Part shown: one piece after another, positions 1 through 9,434 of the stretch | Layout: each line of letters begins with the position of its first letter | Numbering within the stretch: position 1 is the first letter of the stretch | NCBI RefSeq assembly: GCF_013364275.1 | Contig: NZ_CP054932.1 | Span: 1,798,001 to 1,862,000, forward strand | Source of the DNA: Actinomadura sp. NAK00032 | Lineage (GTDB): Bacteria > Actinomycetota > Actinomycetes > Streptosporangiales > Streptosporangiaceae | Direction: 5' to 3' | DNA length: 64,000 nucleotides | Program-made: the position numbers and the translations under genes | The notes under the pieces: generated by a model | Databases searched by the model: none | Seen by the model: only the letters and a program-made list of their open reading frames with translations | What the model was told of the DNA's origin: nothing

Positions 1-2
1 CG

Positions 3-974
3 GCGCGGGCCGGCGTCGCGCCCGTCCCGCCGCAGCAGGGCGCCTACTTCGGCGCGTGGGTGCCGCCGGAGGGCACCGGCCTCGCGTCGTCGAAGCCGAA
101 GCCGTCCGGCTCCGAGACGCCCACCGGGACGCCGTCGGGCGCCCCGTCGGCCAAGGACGCCGGGAAGCCGGGCATGGCGCCCGTCGCGGGCTTCGAGCAG
201 CGGCTCGGCCGGCAGCTCGACATCGTGCAGAGCTACCGGGGCTGGAAGAGCGACTTCCCCCGCGACCTGGAGAAGTCCGTCGCGGACGGCAACCGCTACC
301 TCCTGCTGACCTGGGGCGGCGCCGACACCCAGGAGATCGTCAAGGGCGACCACGACGAGCTCATCGCGCGCCGCGCCCGCGCCATCAAGGCCCTCGGCAA
401 GCCGGTGTTCCTGCGCTGGTCCCGCGACATGGACAAGGCGTCGCTGAACGACCGCGTCCACTCCCCGGCGGACTTCGTCGCCGCCTGGAAGCACCTGCGG
501 GCGGTCTTCAAGCGGGAGAAGGTCGACAACGTCGCCTGGGTCTGGTGCCCCACCGCCCGCGGGTTCGGCGGCCGCGCCGGCGACTACTACCCGGGCGACG
601 ACCAGGTCGACTGGATCTGCGCCGACGCCGACGCGGGCGGCGGCTACGACTACCGCGACCTGTCGGAGGTCATGAAGACGTTCCTGGAATGGGCCCGCAA
701 GCGGCAGAAGCCCATCATGGTCGCCGAGTTCGGGGTGCCGAAGTCCTACGGCACGCGCCGCGCCGAATGGCTCCGGGAGGCCGCCAAGACCTTGCAGGAC
801 CCGCAGGTCAAGGCCGTCGTGTACTTCAACTCCAACGAGGAGGCGCAGGGCGCCCGCGACACCCGCCGCGCCTACTCGGTCACCGCGGACAAGCACGCGA
901 TGTCCGCGCTCCGGGAGCTGGCGACGGCGCCTTACTTCAATCCCCGCAACCTCCCCGTCATCAGCGGCGGGTAG
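3..974 (+). CDS. GH26-like glycoside hydrolase (5' truncated by window edge)
   Basis: The frame is open at the left edge, so the N-terminus lies outside the window. The visible part begins shortly before GAYFGAWVPP, the usual opening of the GH26 beta-mannanase TIM barrel, preceded by a Pro-rich linker. GH26 enzymes are secreted endo-hydrolases acting on mannans and related beta-glycans with two catalytic Glu. The nucleophile strand is visible as VAEFG (Glu codon 726-728). The acid/base position, normally in a HEMN motif, here reads RDMD (codons 423-434), so Glu is replaced by Asp. This could mean altered activity or a binding role. It lies 21 bp upstream of ispE. The family call is fairly sure; the substrate is unknown. 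Confidence 0.7.
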   Translation, partial: ARAGVAPVPPQQGAYFGAWVPPEGTGLASSKPKPSGSETPTGTPSGAPSAKDAGKPGMAPVAGFEQRLGRQLDIVQSYRGWKSDFPRDLEKSVADGNRYLLLTWGGADTQEIVKGDHDELIARRARAIKALGKPVFLRWSRDMDKASLNDRVHSPADFVAAWKHLRAVFKREKVDNVAWVWCPTARGFGGRAGDYYPGDDQVDWICADADAGGGYDYRDLSEVMKTFLEWARKRQKPIMVAEFGVPKSYGTRRAEWLREAAKTLQDPQVKAVVYFNSNEEAQGARDTRRAYSVTADKHAMSALRELATAPYFNPRNLPVISGG

Positions 975-995
975 CGGTCCCGTAGGGTTTCGGAC

Positions 996-1925
996 GTGAG
1001 CGCAGTGACGGTACGCGTCCCCGCCAAGGTCAACCTCCAGCTCGGCGTGGGGCCCCTCCGCGACGACGGGTACCACGACCTCGTCAACGTGTTCCACGCC
1101 GTGTCCCTGTTCGACGAGGTGACGGCGCGGCCCGCGGAGCGGCTGGAGATCCGCGTCGAGGCCGCGCCCTACTCGCGGGTGGAGATCGGCGGCGTCCCGA
1201 CCGACGACGACAACCTCGCCGCGCGGGCCGCCCGCGCCGTCGCGGCCCGGCTCGGCACCGAGCCCCGGGTCGCGCTGCGGATCCGCAAGGCGATCCCCGT
1301 CGCGGGCGGGATGGCGGGCGGCAGCGCCGACGCCGCCGCCGCGCTGGTCGCCTGCGCCCGGCTGTGGGACGACCGGGAGCGGCCCGCGCTGTCGCGCGAC
1401 GACCTGATGGAGATCGGCGCCGGTCTCGGCAGCGACGTGCCGTTCGCCGTCCTCGGCGGCACCGCCGTCGGCACCGGGCGCGGCGAGCGGCTCACCCCCG
1501 CCCTCACCCGGGGCGTGTTCCACTGGGTGTTCGCCACCGCCGACGGCGGCCTGTCGACGCCCGCCGTCTACGGCGAGTGCGACCGGCTCCGCCTGGAGGA
1601 GGGGCTGCCGCCGGCGCGGCCGGAGGTGTCGGAGCCGCTGATGACCGCGCTCGCCACCGGCGACGCCAAGGCCCTCGGCGCCGCGCTGACCAACGACCTG
1701 CAACCCGCCGCGCTGTCGCTGCGCCCGTCGCTGCGCCGCACCGTCGACGCCGGCCGCGACCTCGGCGCGATCGGCGCGCTGGTCTCCGGTTCCGGCCCGA
1801 CCTGCGCGTTCCTCGCCGAGACCGACGAGGACGCCGCCGACCTCGCGGACGCGCTGGCCGGCGCGGGCGTCGCCGCGCAGGTCGTCCGGGCGTCCGGCCC
1901 GGTACCCGGCGCGACCCTGATCTGA
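996..1925 (+). CDS. ispE: 4-diphosphocytidyl-2-C-methyl-D-erythritol kinase
   Basis: IspE phosphorylates CDP-methylerythritol with ATP in the MEP route to isoprenoid precursors, in the cytoplasm. The 309-residue product has normal family length. It opens with VRVPAKVNLQLGVG, the substrate-binding KxN segment, and carries the GHMP kinase glycine-rich ATP loop PVAGGMAGGSADAAAAL near residues 100-116. The C-terminal GHMP motif is visible as LVSGSGPTCAFL. GTG 996 is chosen by homology. A TAGGGT box ends 7 nt upstream (983-988), suggesting a leaderless transcript. Confidence 0.95.
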   Translation: MSAVTVRVPAKVNLQLGVGPLRDDGYHDLVNVFHAVSLFDEVTARPAERLEIRVEAAPYSRVEIGGVPTDDDNLAARAARAVAARLGTEPRVALRIRKAIPVAGGMAGGSADAAAALVACARLWDDRERPALSRDDLMEIGAGLGSDVPFAVLGGTAVGTGRGERLTPALTRGVFHWVFATADGGLSTPAVYGECDRLRLEEGLPPARPEVSEPLMTALATGDAKALGAALTNDLQPAALSLRPSLRRTVDAGRDLGAIGALVSGSGPTCAFLAETDEDAADLADALAGAGVAAQVVRASGPVPGATLI

Positions 1926-2088
1926 CGCGGCCGGATCCGGGCGCTTCCGCGCTCTGGCGTGCCGCCGCGTTGTCAGGGCGCCAACTAGGTGCGCTCGGCA
2001 CACAAGCGAACCACCCGCCCGCGACGGACGTCCTACTCTCCGTGACAGCGAATCACTGCCGCACCGATCCCTCCGGCGAGGTGGAGCG

Positions 2089-2265
2089 ATGACGATTCTG
2101 TCCGGGCTGCTCGGTCTGGTCGCGCTCGCCATGATGGTGGCGCTCGTCGTGCTGGCCGTGCGCCGCGACCGTGACATACGCCACAACGCCCCAGGCGCCG
2201 TCATGCGGAACGCTACTGTGCAGGGGCACGCCGGGGAGCGGTCCGCACCCCCGGCCGTCCGCTGA
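2089..2265 (+). CDS. small single-pass membrane protein (58 aa)
   Basis: This short gene encodes 58 residues. ATG 2089 follows a GAGGTGGAG purine run. The N-terminal half is one hydrophobic helix (ILSGLLGLVALAMMVALVVL) followed by a positive RRDRD stop-transfer and a short polar tail, so the C-terminus is likely cytoplasmic. No family is recognised. It precedes another small membrane protein by 30 bp, and the two may be cotranscribed. The reading frame has strong G/C third positions, which supports it as real. Confidence 0.55.
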   Translation: MTILSGLLGLVALAMMVALVVLAVRRDRDIRHNAPGAVMRNATVQGHAGERSAPPAVR

Positions 2266-2295
2266 GAGACGCCGCACCCCTGGAAGGCGACGACG

Positions 2296-2577
2296 GTGAC
2301 GACTGCCGGAGGAGGCCTCGGCATCTTGACCCTCATCGTGCTGCTGCTCGTCCCCATCGTGCTGATCGCCGGGGTCGTGATCGTGATCGTGGCGGTGAGC
2401 CGCAGGTCCCGCGGCGCCGGCGCCCCGCCGGGATACGCCCCGCCCGGATACGGGCAGCAGGGATATGGCCAGCCATATGGCCGACAGGGATACGCGCAGC
2501 CGGGGTACGGGCAGCAGCCGGGATACCCGCCGCCGCCGTCCGAACCGCAGGGGCAGCAGCCGCCGCCCGGCGCCTGA
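2296..2577 (+). CDS. small membrane protein with Gly/Tyr/Pro/Gln-rich tail (93 aa)
   Basis: GTG 2296 follows GAAGGCGACGACG. Residues 8-34 form one transmembrane helix ending in SRRSRG. The remaining ~55 residues are imperfect PPGYGQQGYGQ-type repeats, a disordered Gly-Tyr-Pro-Gln tail common in actinobacterial membrane proteins of unknown role. No catalytic motif is visible. It sits between the 58-aa membrane protein and the ABC-F gene. Function unknown. Confidence 0.6.
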   Translation: MTTAGGGLGILTLIVLLLVPIVLIAGVVIVIVAVSRRSRGAGAPPGYAPPGYGQQGYGQPYGRQGYAQPGYGQQPGYPPPPSEPQGQQPPPGA

Positions 2578-2619
2578 CCGCGCGAGCGGTGCGGCGGGGG
2601 CAATAGGGTTGACGGTGCC

Positions 2620-4398
<1,779 letters not shown>

Positions 4399-4447
4399 CA
4401 GGACGGCCGCGGTGCGCGTACCGCCCCGGACCGGGCATCATCCCCCA

Positions 4448-5563
4448 ATGACGACTTGGATCATCAAGACGGACGCGCCGGGCGACGGCCCCCGGCTCGC
4501 CGTCAAGGACGCCATCGACGTGGCCGGCCTGCCCACCACGGCGGGCTGCCAGGCCATCGCCGAGCGCGCCGAGCCCGCCGCCGCGGACGCGCCCGTCATC
4601 GCCTCCGCCCGCGCCCAGGGCGCCCGCATCGCCGGCAAGGCCAACCTGAACGAGCTGTGCATGGCCGCCGACGGCGTCAACCCGTGGTCCGGGATGCCGG
4701 TGAACCCGCTCGACCCGTCCCGGGTGCCGGGCGGCTCGTCCAGCGGCTCCGCCGTCGCCGTCGCCACCGGCGAGGCCGACGTCGCGTTCGGCACCGACAC
4801 GTCCGGGTCGATCCGCATCCCCGCCGCCTGCTGCGGCATCGCCGGGCTGAAGACCACGCACGGGCGGGTGTCCCTCGAAGGGGTCCACCCGCTGTCGGAG
4901 ACCCTCGACGTCGTCGGGCCCATGGGACGCGACGTCGCCGCCGTCGTCCTCGGCATGGGCCTCATCGAGCCCGGGTTCACGCCCGTCCCGTACGACGCGT
5001 CCCTGCCGGTCGCGCGGCTGCGCGTCCCCGGCGTGGACCCCGCGATCGACGCCGCCGTGGACGACGCGCTCCGCCGCCTCGGCCCCGTCACCGACGTCAC
5101 GTCCGCGCACTACGAGCAGGGCGCCACCGTCAACGGCGTGATCGTCAGCGCGGAGGGCTGGCGGCACAACGGCCGCCTGCTCGACGACCCGTCCAAGCTG
5201 AGCGGCCGCATCTACCGCCGCATCCAGCAGATGCGGGACGTCTCGGAGGCCGGGCTGCTCGACTGGGCCCTCCGCGCCCGCGAGGAGCTGCGGGCCGAGC
5301 TGGACGCGATCCTCGCCCGGCACGCCGCGATCGCGCTGCCCGTGCTGACCTGCGTCGCCCCCGAACCCGGCGAGGCCGACGAATCCGACCTGGAGCTGAC
5401 CACGCTGACCGGCCAGGTCAACGCCGCCGGGCTGCCCGCGTTCGCGCTGCCCGTCCCGCTGCCGGGCTCGCACCTGCCCGCGTCCGTCCAGCTCATCGGG
5501 CCCGCCGGCGGCGAGGAGCGGCTCTGCGGCCTGGCCGCCGCGCTGGAGGCCGCGCTGTCGTGA
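4448..5563 (+). CDS. amidase-signature family hydrolase
   Basis: This 371-aa amidase-signature protein hydrolyses an amide bond through the Ser-cisSer-Lys triad. The catalytic Lys lies in VKDAIDV (~19-25), the Gly/Ser stretch PGGSSSGSAVAVA surrounds the cis-Ser (~95), and the nucleophile loop is GTDTSGSIRIPAA (~115). It is shorter than GatA (about 480 aa), and no gatB or gatC is adjacent, so it is not the Glu-tRNA amidotransferase subunit. ATG 4448 is preferred over an in-frame GTG 36 bp upstream because homology starts there. It converges with the marR gene, with 10 bp between stops. Substrate unknown. Confidence 0.85.
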   Translation: MTTWIIKTDAPGDGPRLAVKDAIDVAGLPTTAGCQAIAERAEPAAADAPVIASARAQGARIAGKANLNELCMAADGVNPWSGMPVNPLDPSRVPGGSSSGSAVAVATGEADVAFGTDTSGSIRIPAACCGIAGLKTTHGRVSLEGVHPLSETLDVVGPMGRDVAAVVLGMGLIEPGFTPVPYDASLPVARLRVPGVDPAIDAAVDDALRRLGPVTDVTSAHYEQGATVNGVIVSAEGWRHNGRLLDDPSKLSGRIYRRIQQMRDVSEAGLLDWALRAREELRAELDAILARHAAIALPVLTCVAPEPGEADESDLELTTLTGQVNAAGLPAFALPVPLPGSHLPASVQLIGPAGGEERLCGLAAALEAALS

Positions 5564-5573
5564 CCCGGGGGGC

Positions 5574-6065
5574 CTAGTCCCGGTCGAAGGGGACCAGCAG
5601 GGTGCGGAGCAGGCCCGCCAGCACGTCCCGCTGCTCGGGGCTGAGGCCCTCCAGGATCGTCTGCTCCCGGCCGAGCAGATCGGCGAACGCCGCGTCGACG
5701 CGCGTCAGGCCCGCCTCGGTGAGGCGGACCTGCACGCCGCGCTTGTCCTGCGGGTCGGGATGCCGCTCGACCAGCCCCGCCGCCGCCAGCCGGTCGATGC
5801 GGTTCGTCATCGTGCCGGACGTCACCAGCGTCGCGCGCAGCAGCCGCCCCGGGCTCAGCTGGTACGGCGCGCCCGCCCGGCGCAGCGCGGTGAGGACGTC
5901 GAACTCCCACGACTCCAGATCGTGCGCGACGAACACCGCCCGCCGGGCCCGGTCGAGGTGCCGGGCCAGCCGGGACACCCGGCTGAGGACCTGCAGCGGC
6001 CGCACGTCCAGGTCCGGACGCTCCGCCCGCCACGCCTCGACCAGCTCGTCGACCTCATCGCGCAT
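5574..6065 (-). CDS. MarR family transcriptional regulator
   Basis: This 163-aa winged-helix repressor has the MarR pattern. An N-terminal dimer helix is followed by LESWEFDVLTALRRAG, a recognition helix region (LLRATLVTSGTMTNRIDRL), a wing with the DKRGVQVRLTEAG motif, and a C-terminal dimer helix. It is transcribed away from the tam-like gene. A perfect 18-bp palindrome at 6080-6097 lies 15 bp upstream of its start, and two related half-site pairs lie at the tam promoter, so it probably represses itself and tam. The ligand is not predictable. Confidence 0.9.
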   Translation of the reverse strand: MRDEVDELVEAWRAERPDLDVRPLQVLSRVSRLARHLDRARRAVFVAHDLESWEFDVLTALRRAGAPYQLSPGRLLRATLVTSGTMTNRIDRLAAAGLVERHPDPQDKRGVQVRLTEAGLTRVDAAFADLLGREQTILEGLSPEQRDVLAGLLRTLLVPFDRD

Positions 6066-6079
6066 CCCGCCACACTACC

Positions 6080-6097
6080 TGTCTCGATATCGAGACA
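6080..6097. promoter_or_regulatory. perfect 18-bp palindrome, probable MarR operator
   Basis: TGTCTCGATATCGAGACA is an exact palindrome just upstream of the marR start, in the size and style of MarR operators. The core TCTYGAYATCRAGA recurs at 6209-6222 and 6243-6256 on the other side of the divergent region. Assignment to the adjacent regulator is inferred. Confidence 0.75.
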
Positions 6098-6208
6098 CAC
6101 TCCGCGATTCCCCGGATGACGATCCCTCCGGCAGCGGGACAGCGGCCGCGGCCCGCCGTCGACCGCTCGGACCAGGTCCGGCGGGTGTTCGCGACACGCC
6201 GGAAGGAC

Positions 6209-6256
6209 TCTTGACATCAAGATATGGGCCGGGCATGCTCTGTCTTGATGTCGAGA
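6209..6256 (+). promoter_or_regulatory. tam promoter with two MarR-type operator sites
   Basis: TCTTGACATCAAGA (6209-6222) and TCTTGATGTCGAGA (6243-6256) are near-palindromes related to the operator at 6080-6097. The first contains a TTGACA -35 (6211-6216). With a 17-bp spacer the -10 would be CATGCT (6234-6239), placing the transcript start at about 6246-6248, so that the second operator spans +1. The geometry suggests full promoter occlusion and a leaderless mRNA. This is inference from spacing. Confidence 0.5.
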
Positions 6257-7042
6257 GAAACCGCTGCCGTGTGGGATCCCGTCCAGTACGGGATCTTCGG
6301 CGACGAGCGCGCCCGGCCGTTCGCCGAGCTCGTCGCCCGCCTCGGCGGCGCCGCGCCCGCCCGCGTCACCGACCTCGGCTGCGGCAGCGGCGAACTCACC
6401 GCCACCCTCGCCGCCCGCTGGCCCGGCGCGACCGTCGACGCCCTCGACAGCTCACCCGACATGATCGCCGCCGCCCGCGCGCACGAGATCCCCGGCAGGC
6501 TCGCCTTCCGCGTCGCCGACCTCGCCGCCTGGCGCCCCGAGCGGTCCGTCGACCTGATCGTCTCCAACGCCGCCCTGCACTGGGTCCCCGAACACCCCGA
6601 CCTGCTGCCCCGGTGGGTCGACGCACTCACCCCCGGCGGGCGCCTCGCCTTCCAGGTCCCCGGCAACTTCGACGCGCCCAGCCACGTGCTGCTCCGCGAA
6701 CTCGGCCGCTCCGACCGCTGGCGCGCCAAACTCGGGCACCTCCAGCACGACGCGCCCGTCCTCGACCCCGCCGGGTACCTCGACCTCCTCGCCCGCCACG
6801 GCTGCGCCGTCGACGCCTGGGAGACCACCTACGCGCAGGTCCTGCACGGCGACGACCCCGTCCTCGCATGGGTCAAGGGCACCGCGCTGCGGCCCGTCCT
6901 CGCCGCGCTCGACAACGCCGAGGCCGCCGAATTCCTCGCCGACTACGCCGCCCGGCTCCGCCGCGCCTACCCCGCGGCCCCCTACGGCACCGTGTTCCCG
7001 TTCCGGAGGATCTTCGTGATCGCCACCCGGAACACCACCTAG
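6248..7042 (+). CDS. tam: trans-aconitate 2-methyltransferase-like SAM methyltransferase
   Basis: The product is a class I SAM-dependent methyltransferase of 264 aa. The SAM-binding loop is VTDLGCGSGELTATLA, followed by VDALDSSPDMIAAA (motif II) and IVSNAALHWV (motif IV), a pattern strongly resembling Tam, which methylates trans-aconitate leaking from the TCA cycle. ATG 6248 is preferred over ATG 6224 because the protein then starts at the conserved WDPVQYGIFGDER segment and matches the predicted leaderless start. The divergent MarR gene is its likely repressor. It converges with tetR across a strong hairpin. Confidence 0.85.
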   Translation: MSRETAAVWDPVQYGIFGDERARPFAELVARLGGAAPARVTDLGCGSGELTATLAARWPGATVDALDSSPDMIAAARAHEIPGRLAFRVADLAAWRPERSVDLIVSNAALHWVPEHPDLLPRWVDALTPGGRLAFQVPGNFDAPSHVLLRELGRSDRWRAKLGHLQHDAPVLDPAGYLDLLARHGCAVDAWETTYAQVLHGDDPVLAWVKGTALRPVLAALDNAEAAEFLADYAARLRRAYPAAPYGTVFPFRRIFVIATRNTT

Positions 7043-7156
7043 ACGGGATGCCGCCCCGCCGCCGAGGGAAGCGACTCGTTCCCCTGCGGTGCTCGACTCG
7101 GACGGAAGGGCGGCGTCCGTAGCTCCCGGACTCGTGACCCGAGCCCGGCGACCCCT

Positions 7157-7196
7157 GGCCGGTGGCCGCCCGGACGAACTCCGGCGGCCACCGGCC
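7157..7196. terminator. bidirectional hairpin terminator between tam and tetR
   Basis: GGCCGGTGGCCGCC (7157-7170) pairs perfectly with GGCGGCCACCGGCC (7183-7196) over 14 bp around a 12-nt loop. It fills the gap between two convergent genes and lacks a T tract, as is usual in high-GC actinobacteria. Confidence 0.7.
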
Positions 7197-7199
7197 GTC

Positions 7200-7982
7200 T
7201 CACGTCGAGGGGTCGGCGATCCCGTCCAGCTCCCGGCGCGCCCGGCGCCGCTCCCGCTCGGCCTTCGCCGCCGCCTTCTCCTCGGCCTTCTCGGCCTTCG
7301 CCGCGGCCTTCTCGGCGGCCCGCTCCCGGCGCTCCTGCTCCTTGCGCCGCCGGCGCGGATCCAGCGACGGCTTCGGCTCCAGCGCCGCCAGGCCGTTCCA
7401 CGCGAGGTTCACCACGTGCGCGGCGACCTCCTCCCGACGCGGCTTGCGGACGTCCAGCCACCACTGGCCCGTCATCGCGACCATGCCGACCAGCATCTGC
7501 GCGTACATGGGCGCGAACTTGTCGTCGTAGTCGTGCCGGTCGAACTCCTGCGCGAGGACGTACTCCACCTCGCCCGCTATCTCGCTCAGCAGGCTGGCGT
7601 AGCTGCCGGTGCCCGTGCCGCCGTGCGAGTCGCGGACCAGGATCCGGAACCCGTCCGGATGGCCCTCGATGTACTCCAGCAGCGCCAGCGCCGCCTTCTC
7701 CAGCTTCCCCCGGTAGTGGATGGCCGAGTTCAGCGCGTCCGTGACCAGCCGCAGGAGGCGCTCGAACTCGCGGTCGACGACGACCGCGTACAGCCCCTCC
7801 TTACCGCCGAAGTGCTCGTAGACCACGGGCTTCGACACGCCGGCCGCGGAGGCGATCTCCTCCACCGAGGTGCCGTCCAGGCCGCGGTCGGCGAACAGCG
7901 ACCGGCCGATGTCGAGCAGCTGCTCGCGGCGTTCCTTGCCCGTCATCCGCTTTCTGCGGGACCTGGGAGCGGGATCTGTCAC
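7200..7982 (-). CDS. TetR family transcriptional regulator with long charged C-terminal tail
   Basis: The product is a 260-aa TetR-type repressor. The N-terminal helix-turn-helix is intact (GTSVEEIASAAGVSKPVVYEHFGGKE, shown in part: VSKPVVYEHFGGKEGLY), and the ligand domain includes GHPDGFRILVRDSH. The last ~45 residues are an unusual Arg/Lys/Glu/Ala run of EKAAAKAEKAEEK type, predicted to be a long charged helix. GTG 7982 is chosen because it lies 17 bp after the desaturase stop; ATG 7946 would remove 12 basic residues. It is the second gene of the desaturase operon and is the obvious candidate to bind the inverted repeats at 8984-9019. Confidence 0.88.
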   Translation of the reverse strand: MTDPAPRSRRKRMTGKERREQLLDIGRSLFADRGLDGTSVEEIASAAGVSKPVVYEHFGGKEGLYAVVVDREFERLLRLVTDALNSAIHYRGKLEKAALALLEYIEGHPDGFRILVRDSHGGTGTGSYASLLSEIAGEVEYVLAQEFDRHDYDDKFAPMYAQMLVGMVAMTGQWWLDVRKPRREEVAAHVVNLAWNGLAALEPKPSLDPRRRRKEQERRERAAEKAAAKAEKAEEKAAAKAERERRRARRELDGIADPST

Positions 7983-7999
7983 GGGACCAATTGTGGCGG

Positions 8000-8953
8000 T
8001 CAAACCGCCTGCTTCGTGCGTTTCGCGGCGAGCCTGTCGCTGTTCGGCCACCGGACGTCGTGCGCCCAGCCCGCCTTCTCGAACGCCTGGATGATCCGCG
8101 CGCTGATGTCGACCTGCCCCTTCAGCACCCCGTGCCGCGCGCAGGTCGGGTCTGAATGGTGCAGGTTGTGCCACGACTCGCCCAGCGACGGGATCGCCAG
8201 CCACCACACGTTGCGGGACTTGTCGCGGACCTCGAAGTCCTCGGTGCCGAACGTGTGGCAGATCGAGTTGATCGACCACGTCACATGGTGCACCAGCGTG
8301 ATCCGGACCAGCCCGGCCCAGAACAGCGCGGTGAAGAAGCCCATCCAGGACATCGTGATCAGCCCGCCGAGCACAGCCGGCAGCAGGAACGACACCGCGA
8401 CCAGCCCCGGGAACGCCAGGTGGATGCGCCGGATGTCCCTGTCGTTCAGCAGGTCCTTGGCGAACCGCTTCTTGGACGTCCGGTTGGCGTCGAACAGCCA
8501 GCCGTAGTGGGCCCACGCCAGCCCCTTCGCCAGCGCCTTCCAGTCGTCCCCGAACCGCCACGGCGAGTGCGGGTCGAACTCCTTGTCCGAGTGCTTGTGG
8601 TGCCGCCGGTGGTCGGCGACCCACGTGATGACCGGCCCCTCGACCGCGAGGCTCCCGGCGAGCGCCATGAAGATCTTCAGGCCGCGCCTGGCCTTGAACG
8701 ACCCGTGCGTGAAGTACCGGTGGTACCCGACCGTGATGCCCCCCGCCGACAGCACGTAGAACACGGCGGTGAGCGCGACGTCCGTCCAGCCGAGGAACCG
8801 GCCCCACGCCAGCGGGACCGCCGCGAACAGCGCCAGGAACGGCACGCCCGTGAACGCGGCGATGAGCACCCGTTCCGCGTTGCCGCGCGCCTCCGGCGCG
8901 AACTCCGGCCGCGGTTGCGGTCGAGGGGGGTCCATGGTCGGAACGGTTGTCAT
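8000..8953 (-). CDS. acyl-CoA/acyl-lipid delta-9-type fatty acid desaturase
   Basis: This is a membrane di-iron desaturase, 317 aa, that introduces a double bond into a saturated acyl chain using O2. The three histidine boxes are visible: HRYFTH (78-83), HRRHHKH (115-121) and HNLHH (262-266). Hydrophobic helices lie at ~30-70, ~90-110 and ~180-225. It is first in an operon with tetR. The ATG at 8953 is followed upstream by an IdeR/DtxR-like iron box and TetR-like operators, so expression is probably tied both to iron and to a lipid signal. Exact substrate and position specificity cannot be read from sequence. Confidence 0.92.
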   Translation of the reverse strand: MTTVPTMDPPRPQPRPEFAPEARGNAERVLIAAFTGVPFLALFAAVPLAWGRFLGWTDVALTAVFYVLSAGGITVGYHRYFTHGSFKARRGLKIFMALAGSLAVEGPVITWVADHRRHHKHSDKEFDPHSPWRFGDDWKALAKGLAWAHYGWLFDANRTSKKRFAKDLLNDRDIRRIHLAFPGLVAVSFLLPAVLGGLITMSWMGFFTALFWAGLVRITLVHHVTWSINSICHTFGTEDFEVRDKSRNVWWLAIPSLGESWHNLHHSDPTCARHGVLKGQVDISARIIQAFEKAGWAHDVRWPNSDRLAAKRTKQAV

Positions 8954-8972
8954 GCGTCACCACTTCCTGCGA

Positions 8973-8991
8973 CTAGGTGAGCCTTACCTAC
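8973..8991 (-). promoter_or_regulatory. IdeR/DtxR-type iron box upstream of the desaturase
   Basis: On the minus strand this reads GTAGGTAAGGCTCACCTAG. By hand comparison it matches the classical iron-box form TTAGGTTAGGCTCACCTAA at 16 of 19 positions. It lies 20 bp upstream of the desaturase start, where binding could block transcription, and overlaps the TetR-like repeat. Confidence 0.6.
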
Positions 8992-9019
8992 GCCAACGTA
9001 ACCTACGCAAGCGTAGGTT
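8984..9019. promoter_or_regulatory. two adjacent inverted repeats, candidate TetR operators
   Basis: AACCTACGC-AA-GCGTAGGTT (9000-9019) is a perfect 9-bp inverted repeat. Next to it TACG-CCAA-CGTA (8989-9000) has the same TACG/CGTA half-sites. The sites lie upstream of the desaturase-tetR operon, a standard place for autoregulation by the TetR protein. The pairing with that regulator is inferred. Confidence 0.6.
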
Positions 9020-9362
9020 GCCCAGAGCCCGAACAGTAAATTGAGCAAGAAACTGCCCCTCAAGCCACAAACCCCTCACACCTCCACCCCTCAGGGGGAG
9101 TGTCCGCGCGGCGGCCGGCCGCGCCGAGGTTCTGGTCGGGCGACATGGGAGTTTCATGCTCCATGGTGGACGTTCTACACAGATCAGGACGAATCGATCA
9201 GGATGACCTTCACCGCGACGATCCCCACCCCCGCCGCGGGTCCGCGAACGACTCTCGACGGGCGCGGCCCCGCCGCCGGGGAATGAGGTGGGTTTCGCTG
9301 GGCGGGTGTCGGTATCGTTGGGCCCGGTCGGTTCGAGACCCTGTCCGGGCCGTCCGCTTTAT
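9020..9362. other. intergenic stretch without a convincing gene
   Basis: About 340 bp separate the desaturase operators from tRNA-Gln. Short open frames here start with TTG or code fewer than 80 residues of low-information sequence, without a clear ribosome site or family resemblance. The stretch presumably holds the tRNA-Gln promoter near its right end. Nothing else was recognised. Confidence 0.5.
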
Positions 9363-9434
9363 TCCGGCGTGGTGTAATCGGCAGCACAAGGGTTTTTGGT
9401 GCCCTTAGACAAGGTTCGAGTCCTTGCGCCGGAG
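9363..9434 (+). tRNA. tRNA-Gln (anticodon TTG)
   Basis: The 72-nt cloverleaf folds completely. The acceptor TCCGGCG pairs with CGCCGGA (9427-9433), with discriminator G at 9434. The D stem is GTGT/GCAC. The anticodon stem AGGGT/GCCCT closes loop TTTTGGT, giving anticodon TTG (codon CAA). The T stem CAAGG/CCTTG closes TTCGAGT. CCA is not encoded. It precedes glmU, a conserved actinobacterial neighbourhood. Confidence 0.93.

Noticed and set aside
4448-5563. GatA subunit of the Glu/Asp-tRNA amidotransferase
   Set aside because: The protein is about 110 residues too short and no gatB or gatC flanks it.
9041-9286. Possible 81-aa gene before tRNA-Gln
   Set aside because: It starts at TTG without a ribosome site, and the sequence is low-information Pro/Thr/Gly-rich.
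9363-9434. tRNA-Gln as an integration site
   Set aside because: No integrase, no direct repeat of the tRNA 3' end and no mobile genes nearby.
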